Positions 3,590-8,083 of a stretch of DNA of 8,083 nucleotides are shown here, piece by piece. The translations under genes and the position numbers were made by a program. Every line of letters starts with the position of its first letter. The stretch's first letter is position 1. Below the pieces are notes generated by a model. The model was not told the origin of the DNA. It searched no databases and saw only the letters and a list, made by a program, of their open reading frames with translations. Source of the DNA: Nitrospirota bacterium (GTDB lineage Bacteria; Nitrospirota; Thermodesulfovibrionia; Thermodesulfovibrionales; JdFR-88); contig JAKAMR010000100.1 of the NCBI GenBank assembly GCA_021812785.1, forward strand, positions 1-8,083, written 5' to 3'.

Positions 3590-6035
3590 AGATCTGGCCT
3601 TTCAGGGGCGGAAAAAAGAAAAAATACTCGGGACGTCCGAGTATAAAAAGTTGTCCGCCGAAGATGCGCTGGACCTGCTTGAGACATCGTCAGGCGGCCT
3701 TACGGAAGCCGAAGCCGACAATCGCCTAAAAAAATTCGGCCCGAACGAAATAACGGAAAAGGGGAAAAACCCGCTCCTTGAGTTCATGCGGCGCTACTGG
3801 GGTCCCATGCCATGGCTCCTGGAGCTGGCAATGGGGCTTTCCTTTCTGCTTGCCCACCGCCTTGAGGCCGGCATAATTTTCGCGCTCCTCACTTTAAACG
3901 CCGTCATTGGCCATATGCATTCCCGCAGTTCTCAAAAAGCGGTGGAGCTTCTTAAAAAGAAGCTGGCCATCAAGGCCCGCGTGCTTCGTGATGGCGCATG
4001 GATGACGACGGTCTCCCGTGAGGTCGTGCCTGGCGACGTCATATCAGTCAAGATCGGAGACATTGTCCCGGCAGACGCGAAGGTCCTGGACGGGAACCTG
4101 TCCCTGGATGAATCTGCCCTGACTGGGGAATCCCTTCCTGTGGAGGCGCGGGCGTTGTCAGTCATCTATTCCAGCAGCGTGATAAAAAGGGGCGAGGCAA
4201 AATGCCTGGTTGTCAATACCGGCGCAAATACCTACTTCGGCAGGACCGCCGGGTTGGTCAAAGTAGCCAAACCCAAGTCCCATCAGGAAGATGTGATTAT
4301 GGCCGTGGTCAAATACATGATGTACTTTGGCATCGTGGCATCCGTTCTGGTGGGAGCTTACGCGTTCTACATAAAAACCGGCATCCTGACCATCATGACC
4401 TTTACGGTGATCTTTTTGATGGGGGCAGTACCGGTGGCCCTGCCGGCCGTGCTTACCATAGTGCAGGCTGCCGGGGCCATGGAACTGGCCCGCAAGGGGG
4501 CCCTGGTGACAAGGCTGGATTCGGTGGAGGACGCCGCCTCGATAGACATCCTTTGCCTTGACAAGACGGGCACAATAACGGAAAACAAGCTCTCCGTGGT
4601 GGAAGTGAAACCCTTTGCCGGCCATAAAAAGGAAGAAGTTGCCGCCGTGGCCGCGCTGGCCTCCAGGGAAGAGGGCATGGACCTGATCGACCTGGCCGTG
4701 ATCGGCCACGCCGCGAAGGAACACACAGGTTTTTCAGGCCCCGTCAGACAAATGTCCTATATCCCTTTTGACCCCTCCACCAAACGGACCGAGGCGGTTG
4801 TCGAGTCTGGCCGGAAAAGGTTCAGGGCGGTGAAAGGCGCCGCGCAGGTGGTTTCCTCGATGTGCCGGTCCGCAGACAGCCAGACCATGGAACTCCTGGG
4901 GCAGACTGTCGATGACTATTCCCGGAAGGGCTACCGGACGCTGGCTGTTGCGCGCTCAATGGGGGATGACCTGGAGAACCTGGAACTGATGGGCCTGCTG
5001 GCGATGGCAGACCCTCCAAGGCCGGACTCAAAAACCATGATAGGCGAAGCGCGGGGGCTTGGAATAAAACCGATAATGCTGACCGGGGACAACCTCGCCA
5101 TAGCCAGGGAGATAGGGCTGCAAACGGGGATAGGCGGCAATATCACCAGGGCCACGGACATTGGCGGCCTTGCGGAAGGCCGCACACGTATTTTCACTGG
5201 CAAAATAGACGGTTTTGCAGAGATATACCCGGAGGACAAATACAAGGTGGTAAAGCTGCTTCAGTCCGGCGGGCATATGGTAGGGATGACCGGAGACGGC
5301 GTAAACGATGCCCCTGCACTCAGACAGGCCGAGATGGGCATAGCAGTAAGCGGTTCAACCGATGTGGCCAAGGCCTCTGCCAGCGTAGTGCTTACGGAAC
5401 CCGGCACAAGAGTAATAATCGACGCCATAAAAACAAGCAGAAAGATATATCAGCGGATGCTCACATGGGTCATAAACAAGGTAACAAAGGTCATTGAATT
5501 CGTAGGCATTCTGACCATGGGCTTTCTGTGGCTCCATAAAATAGTGCTGTCCCTGCTGGGCATGTCCCTGCTCGTGTTCGCTAATGATTTTGTCACGATG
5601 TCACTGGCAACGGACAACGTGGAGCACACGGCAAGCCCTAACAAGTGGAACATAAGAAATATCACCATCGCGTCGATTTTCCCCGGTATGCTGATGGCGG
5701 CCGGAGACGCCGTCATGATGCTTGCGGGAATACGGTATTTTCATCTCGGATTGGACAGGCTGCGTACAATGGTGATGCTAAATCTTATTTTCAACAGCCA
5801 GTTCAGGGTGCTGATAGTGCGGGAAAGGCGTCACTTCTGGTCATCGCGCCCCGGAGGGCAACTTGTTTTCCTTAACGTTTTAACTATCATCGGGTTCACG
5901 CTTGTAAGCACATACGGCATCGCCGTTCCCTCTATTCCTTTCCACCTGGCAGTCATCATGTTGGCGTTTTCCGCCGTCTACATGCTGCTTCTGGATTTAC
6001 CCAAATATTTCCTTTTCAGGAAGTTCGGGCTGTAG
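3543..6035 (+). CDS. P-type ATPase, P3A (plasma-membrane H+-ATPase) subfamily
   Basis: Integral membrane cation pump, up to 830 aa, most like the proton-pumping P3A group of plants, fungi, archaea and some bacteria. In order: cation-ATPase N domain (about 35-75, KFGPNEI), first membrane pair (about 88-123), actuator loop with LTGESLPV (193-200), M3-M4 (about 256-308) with PVALP (297-301), phosphorylation site CLDKTGT with Asp340, nucleotide-binding FDPSTKRTEA (409-418) and KGA (431-433), DPPRPDSK (490-497), MLTGDN (512-517), hinge MTGDGVNDAP (582-591), then M5-M10 (about 643-825). FANDFVTMS (679-687) in M6 keeps the Asn-Asp pair that in plant pumps holds the proton-accepting Asp. No C-terminal autoinhibitory domain is present. 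The start is uncertain: TTG codons at 3543, 3573 and 3651 are possible, and an AGGGGCGG (3603-3610) precedes only an ATA. The listed start overlaps the USP gene by 47 nt. Confidence 0.93.
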   Translation: MPQRRNAPSLLSERTKDLAFQGRKKEKILGTSEYKKLSAEDALDLLETSSGGLTEAEADNRLKKFGPNEITEKGKNPLLEFMRRYWGPMPWLLELAMGLSFLLAHRLEAGIIFALLTLNAVIGHMHSRSSQKAVELLKKKLAIKARVLRDGAWMTTVSREVVPGDVISVKIGDIVPADAKVLDGNLSLDESALTGESLPVEARALSVIYSSSVIKRGEAKCLVVNTGANTYFGRTAGLVKVAKPKSHQEDVIMAVVKYMMYFGIVASVLVGAYAFYIKTGILTIMTFTVIFLMGAVPVALPAVLTIVQAAGAMELARKGALVTRLDSVEDAASIDILCLDKTGTITENKLSVVEVKPFAGHKKEEVAAVAALASREEGMDLIDLAVIGHAAKEHTGFSGPVRQMSYIPFDPSTKRTEAVVESGRKRFRAVKGAAQVVSSMCRSADSQTMELLGQTVDDYSRKGYRTLAVARSMGDDLENLELMGLLAMADPPRPDSKTMIGEARGLGIKPIMLTGDNLAIAREIGLQTGIGGNITRATDIGGLAEGRTRIFTGKIDGFAEIYPEDKYKVVKLLQSGGHMVGMTGDGVNDAPALRQAEMGIAVSGSTDVAKASASVVLTEPGTRVIIDAIKTSRKIYQRMLTWVINKVTKVIEFVGILTMGFLWLHKIVLSLLGMSLLVFANDFVTMSLATDNVEHTASPNKWNIRNITIASIFPGMLMAAGDAVMMLAGIRYFHLGLDRLRTMVMLNLIFNSQFRVLIVRERRHFWSSRPGGQLVFLNVLTIIGFTLVSTYGIAVPSIPFHLAVIMLAFSAVYMLLLDLPKYFLFRKFGL
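3624..3644 (+). repeat. 8-bp hairpin near the ATPase start
   Basis: ATACTCGG (3624-3631), loop GACGT, CCGAGTAT (3637-3644): a perfect 8-bp stem between the AGGGGCGG ribosome-site-like sequence and the third possible TTG start (3651). In mRNA it could set initiation efficiency or act as a processing site that adjusts the USP:ATPase ratio. It also encodes residues 28-34 if translation begins upstream. Confidence 0.5.
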
Positions 6036-6060
6036 TCTTTTTTTCTTTTTTTATCCTCTT
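6036..6060. other. T-rich spacer between convergent genes
   Basis: This 25-nt spacer between the ATPase stop and the DUF134 stop is almost pure T/C on the plus strand. T-runs favour termination of the ATPase transcript, but I find no convincing hairpin before them. Confidence 0.35.
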
Positions 6061-6351
6061 TTATTCGCACATGATGTCTTCAAGCACGATGGCCTTGCAT
6101 CCGGAAAGGGCCTCCGCCACTTTCTTCCTTCCGCTTGCCAGTATCCGCTGAACGGTCCCCCTGGAAATGCCCATCCTGAGCCCCGCCTGTTCCTGGGTCA
6201 GACCATCCATGTCGCAAAGCTTAAGGGCTTCCAGTTCATCCCTTAAAAGCGTTATCTTCTCTATCCTGGTCATCGGGATTCCCGTGGGCTTGAATGCCTT
6301 TCCCATATACGAACACTCGCAAACCCTCCCTTTCTTGGGCCTGGGAGCCAT
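6061..6351 (-). CDS. DUF134/UPF0251 DNA-binding protein (COG1342)
   Basis: Predicted transcription regulator, 96 aa, of the UPF0251 family, typically near 100 aa. It opens MAPRPKKGRVCECSYMG and contains a sigma-70 region 4-like helix-turn-helix: LRDELEALKLCDMDGL, then TQEQAGLRMGISRGTVQRIL (52-71), followed by the family's SGRKKVAEAL. Cys11, Cys13, Cys46, Cys85 and Cys95 make 5 of 96 residues and could bind metal or an Fe-S cluster; several relatives keep N-terminal cysteines. The start ATG at 6351 has AGGGGTGA 7 nt upstream. Family members are often encoded near NifX-type (COG1433) genes, as here, with the NifX-like/DsrE operon 3.2 kb away. Its promoter shares architecture and operator-like dyad with that operon, which suggests autoregulation and control of the operon. 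The ligand is unknown. Confidence 0.9.
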   Translation of the reverse strand: MAPRPKKGRVCECSYMGKAFKPTGIPMTRIEKITLLRDELEALKLCDMDGLTQEQAGLRMGISRGTVQRILASGRKKVAEALSGCKAIVLEDIMCE

Positions 6352-6380
6352 TAAGACATCACCCCTGTTATTTTCATTTC

Positions 6381-6392
6381 ACGCATAAGCGC
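6381..6392. promoter_or_regulatory. Imperfect 12-bp dyad, probable operator shared with the NifX-like operon
   Basis: On the minus strand GCGCTTATGCGT directly follows the -10, as GTGCATATGCAC does at the NifX-like promoter. Eight of 12 bases are identical. Four of six base pairs of the dyad are kept, and the pair at positions 2/11 changes from T-A to C-G, which preserves symmetry. This supports a common binding protein, most simply the DUF134 product itself. Confidence 0.55.
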
Positions 6393-6421
6393 ATTTTAAG
6401 GGCCGGGAAAATTATAGTCAA
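6393..6421 (-). promoter_or_regulatory. Promoter of the DUF134 regulator
   Basis: On the minus strand: TTGACT (6421-6416), 17-bp spacer, TAAAAT (6398-6393), 10 of 12 to consensus. The -35 is identical to that of the NifX-like/DsrE promoter and the spacing is the same. The start would be near 6386, leaving about 35 nt of leader with a good ribosome site. Confidence 0.8.
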
Positions 6422-6483
6422 CAGTTTTTTGTTTTTTCCCTTTTTGAAGCGGGGCCCATTGCCGTCGTGGGAGCGGCGAGGGG

Positions 6484-6921
6484 TCAGCGCGGACCGTCGC
6501 TGCGTATACTGGCGACTCCCCTGGGTGAGACCTTCGGGGAATGGTTTCCCCAGCTTGAACGCTCATGGTTTATTATGGCCGCGATCTCCCGGTCCGAAAG
6601 CTCGCCTGCCCAGGAAGGCATATAAATAACATATCTTGTGCCGTTTATTGTTTCCCCCTGCTTCCCGAAAAGAACAGTGCGGATCTGCTCTGCGGAATCG
6701 GCGTCCGTGACCACCGGGTCTCCGGCAAGGGGCGGGACCAGACCAGGTATGCCCCGGCCGTCTACCTTGTGGCAGCCGGAACAATTGGCCTTGTAAAGGT
6801 CCGCTCCGCTTTGGGCCCCCCGCCCTGCCGCACACAGGCCCAAAGCGCACGCAAAGACCGAAACAAAAACAAAAAGCCCAGATGGAAAAGACAAGCGCGT
6901 AATACCCTCCGTTTTATTCAT
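6484..6921 (-). CDS. Secreted mono-haem class I cytochrome c
   Basis: Periplasmic electron carrier of 145 aa. MNKTEGITRLSFPSGLF and the following residues give a Lys/Arg start and a hydrophobic core (about 13-31); cleavage is likely within CAAGRGAQSG (30-39). No clear lipobox is present, since LGLC has Leu at -1. NCSGCHKVDGRGIPG (46-60) is the single CxxCH haem site (Cys47, Cys50, His51). YMPSWAGELSDREIAAIINH (100-119) supplies the likely axial Met101 and the final helix, as in cytochrome c/cbb3-type domains. About 25 residues after the helix are polar and probably disordered. ATG at 6921 is preferred because it keeps the basic start of the signal peptide; a TTG at codon 10 has a better ribosome site (GGAGGG) but would lose those charges. 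It is divergent from the formate dehydrogenase gene. Its redox partner is unknown. Confidence 0.9.
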   Translation of the reverse strand: MNKTEGITRLSFPSGLFVFVSVFACALGLCAAGRGAQSGADLYKANCSGCHKVDGRGIPGLVPPLAGDPVVTDADSAEQIRTVLFGKQGETINGTRYVIYMPSWAGELSDREIAAIINHERSSWGNHSPKVSPRGVASIRSDGPR

Positions 6922-6931
6922 GCCTGACCTA

Positions 6932-6959
6932 TTTCTATCACTCCTTGCGCTGATGTCAA
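6932..6959 (-). promoter_or_regulatory. Candidate promoter of the cytochrome gene
   Basis: On the minus strand: TTGACA (6959-6954), 16-bp spacer, TAGAAA (6937-6932). The -35 is perfect and the -10 is 4 of 6. The predicted start is near 6925, only about 4 nt before the ATG, so the AAGGAG at about 6945-6940 would not be in the mRNA. Another near-leaderless message, or an internal TTG start, is implied. Confidence 0.5.
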
Positions 6960-7160
6960 CATGCCGCTATTTATATATTTTTCCGAAGAAAATCCTTTGA
7001 TGCCGCTGGCCCGACGTTTTTGTAGGAATAAAATCGAAAAGGCTTCTCCAGGGTGACTGCTTTTGGTTGAACACGTATTAAGGTGGAGGCCCCGCAGGAA
7101 AACAGCCGGATAAAATGCCGCCAGATGATAAAGGCATTATTATTTTTTATAGGCAATTGT
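6960..7160 (+). other. Structured non-coding stretch upstream of the formate dehydrogenase promoter
   Basis: Part of a 328-nt gene-free gap. GGCTTCT (7041-7047) can pair with GGAGGCC (7085-7091), two wobbles included, enclosing about 37 nt; a terminator-like hairpin follows (7114-7148). Such a paired element followed by a terminator is the layout of a riboswitch or a small RNA, but I recognise no known family and find no good promoter ahead of it. Confidence 0.3.
7114..7148 (+). terminator. Weak terminator-like hairpin before the formate dehydrogenase promoter
   Basis: AATGCC (7114-7119) pairs with GGCATT (7133-7138) around a 13-nt loop, followed by ATTA and six T (7143-7148). The stem is short and the T-tract is offset by 4 nt, so it is a marginal terminator. 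No gene on the plus strand ends upstream; it would end a leader or small RNA. Confidence 0.35.
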
Positions 7161-7190
7161 TTGAGAAATTTGCCTGCCGCAGGGTAAAAT
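7161..7190 (+). promoter_or_regulatory. Candidate promoter of the formate dehydrogenase gene
   Basis: TTGAGA (7161-7166), 18-bp spacer, TAAAAT (7185-7190): 10 of 12 to sigma70. The start would be near 7197, giving a leader of about 53 nt. In the leader CTTTTGC (7208-7214) can pair with GCGAAAG (7230-7236), one wobble included, covering the start of the ribosome site AAAGGAGAGG (7233-7242), so translation may be modulated. Confidence 0.55.
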
Positions 7191-7249
7191 AGGGGGTACA
7201 AGTACGACTTTTGCGGAAAGTTCTTCGCGGCGAAAGGAGAGGCGGAAAA

Positions 7250-8083
7250 TTGGCTGGGAAACAGGCTGGAAAGTTGATTAAGGTCCTAATAGACCAAAAA
7301 CCGATCGATTGCGAGGAAGGCAAGACCATCCTTGAGGTATGCAGGGAAGCGGGCATTTTCATACCCACCCTCTGCTTTGACCCCCGCCTGGAAGCCTACG
7401 GTGGCTGCAGGCTTTGCCTGGTCGAGGTGAAAGGCATAAACAGGCCGCTTTCTTCGTGCACTACGCCGATACAAGACGGCATGGAGATCACAACAGAGAG
7501 CGATAGCCTCACAGACCTCAGACGGACGATGCTCTCCCTGATCCTCTCCAACCACCCTAACGACTGCCTGCGCTGCGGAAAAGCCGGGGACTGCTCTTTG
7601 CAGGAATTGGCTTTCATCTATGATGCGGCCCCCAGCAAATACGAAGGCGAACGGTGGAACCTCCCAAAAAAGGAGGACAACCCTTTCATATCCTTTGACC
7701 CCAATAAATGCATCCTTTGCGGAAGGTGCGTGAACATCTGCAAAAACGTTATGCTCAAGGGCGCGATAGACATGACCGGCAGGGGGTTTAACGCGAGGCC
7801 GGACACCGCCTTCGGCAGGTCCCTCTCCCCTGAAAACTGCCTTTTCTGCGGACAGTGCGTCTCCACCTGCCCCACGGGCGCGCTTGTGGAGAAGCCTTCC
7901 ATCGGGACCGGCAGGAGCCACTCCGTAAAAAAGATAAAGACAACCTGCACTTATTGCGGTACTGGCTGCTCCATGTATCTGAATGTTATCGGAGGGAAAG
8001 TGACCAAGGTAACCTCCGATTACGAGTCCCCGGTGAACAGGGGAAACCTGTGCATAAAGGGAAGGTTCGGTTACGAGTTCATT
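7250..8083 (+). CDS. fdhA: Formate dehydrogenase, alpha subunit, NuoG-like Fe-S N-terminus (3' end beyond window)
   Basis: First 278 residues of a molybdenum- or tungsten-dependent formate dehydrogenase catalytic subunit of the NAD-linked, multi-cluster type. Clusters in order: [2Fe-2S] with Cys42, Cys53, Cys56, Cys70 (LCFDPRLEAYGGCRLC); a His-Cys3 [4Fe-4S] with His102, Cys106, Cys109, Cys115; two ferredoxin-like [4Fe-4S] sets, Cys154/157/160/164 (CILCGRCVNIC) and Cys197/200/203/207 (CLFCGQCVSTCP); then the molybdopterin-oxidoreductase [4Fe-4S], Cys233/236/240/268, with CTYCGTGCSMYLNV and NRGNLCIKGRFGYEF. The last pattern is that of FdhF/FdhA. The catalytic Cys or selenocysteine lies beyond the window. 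The start is TTG at 7250, 7 nt after AAAGGAGAGG; a second TTG at 7274 lacks that spacing. It oxidises formate or reduces CO2, normally with NuoE/NuoF-like partners that I cannot see. NuoG or a hydrogenase subunit are less likely alternatives. Confidence 0.9.
   Translation, partial: MAGKQAGKLIKVLIDQKPIDCEEGKTILEVCREAGIFIPTLCFDPRLEAYGGCRLCLVEVKGINRPLSSCTTPIQDGMEITTESDSLTDLRRTMLSLILSNHPNDCLRCGKAGDCSLQELAFIYDAAPSKYEGERWNLPKKEDNPFISFDPNKCILCGRCVNICKNVMLKGAIDMTGRGFNARPDTAFGRSLSPENCLFCGQCVSTCPTGALVEKPSIGTGRSHSVKKIKTTCTYCGTGCSMYLNVIGGKVTKVTSDYESPVNRGNLCIKGRFGYEFI

Noticed and set aside
4158..4724. Long minus-strand open frame (188 codons) inside the ATPase gene
   Set aside because: It lies wholly antisense to conserved ATPase motifs, and its translation is His/Gly-rich with no recognisable domain. 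It is a by-product of GC-rich codon use.
6430..6483. Terminator after the cytochrome gene
   Set aside because: GC-rich sequence follows the stop, but the minus strand shows A-runs rather than a T-tract, so no intrinsic terminator can be called.
7005..7025. Sigma-54 promoter before formate dehydrogenase (TGGCCCG-N4-TTTT)
   Set aside because: The -24 half looks right, but the required GC at -12 is TT here. The sigma70-like site at 7161-7190 fits better.
6961..7056. 31-codon plus-strand ORF (ATG at 6961) in the cytochrome-formate dehydrogenase gap
   Set aside because: It has no ribosome site and overlaps the minus-strand cytochrome promoter region. The protein has no recognisable features.
7286..7921. 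Minus-strand open frame of 211 codons opposite formate dehydrogenase
   Set aside because: It is antisense to the whole array of Fe-S cluster motifs, and its translation resembles no family. It is a shadow of the real gene.
1..8083. Mobile element, prophage, CRISPR array or tRNA/rRNA genes
   Set aside because: I saw no transposase or integrase, no long terminal or direct repeats, no repeat-spacer pattern and no tRNA T-arm consensus.

Overview
This 8.1 kb window holds ten confidently called protein-coding genes, two of them cut by the window edges, plus one doubtful 17-codon upstream ORF. I see no rRNA, tRNA, insertion sequence or CRISPR array. The gene set points to a Gram-negative bacterium with anaerobic or sulfur-linked energy metabolism: two DsrE-family sulfur-carrier-like proteins, a NifX/NifB-like metal-cofactor protein, a c-type cytochrome and an NAD-type formate dehydrogenase. 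Nitrospirota or Desulfobacterota would fit, but this is inference and no single gene fixes the taxon. The SOS operator is of the GAAC-N4-GTTC type best known from Gram-positive bacteria and also found in some other phyla.

Layout. (1) 1-1290, minus strand: an SOS unit. A LexA-type repressor with a UmuD-like protease half lies upstream of a Y-family polymerase of the DinB type. A near-perfect promoter carries a perfect LexA box exactly between its -35 and -10 boxes. (2) 1422-1957, plus strand: a single DsrE2-like gene with its own promoter and a good intrinsic terminator. (3) 2032-2906, minus strand: a two-gene operon (NifX-like, then DsrE-like) from a consensus promoter with a perfect 12-bp palindrome abutting the -10. 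(4) 2949-6035, plus strand: a regulatory leader with hairpin, dyads and a possible 17-codon ORF, then a universal stress protein and a large P3A-type (proton pump) P-type ATPase. (5) 6061-6421, minus strand: a DUF134/UPF0251 regulator whose promoter has the same architecture as the NifX-DsrE promoter, with a related 12-bp dyad in the same position. (6) 6484-6959, minus strand: a secreted mono-haem cytochrome c. (7) 7161-8083, plus strand: promoter and N-terminal third of a formate dehydrogenase alpha subunit.

How the genes may work together. DinB and LexA form the damage-response branch. The DUF134 protein is a good candidate to control itself and the NifX-DsrE operon through the shared dyad; all three proteins are rich in Cys, and the NifX-like protein also in His, which fits a metal- or sulfur-responsive circuit. 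The stress protein and the proton ATPase are probably cotranscribed and would maintain the proton gradient under stress. Formate dehydrogenase and cytochrome c are the redox genes; they are divergently transcribed and nothing in the sequence shows that they share a pathway.
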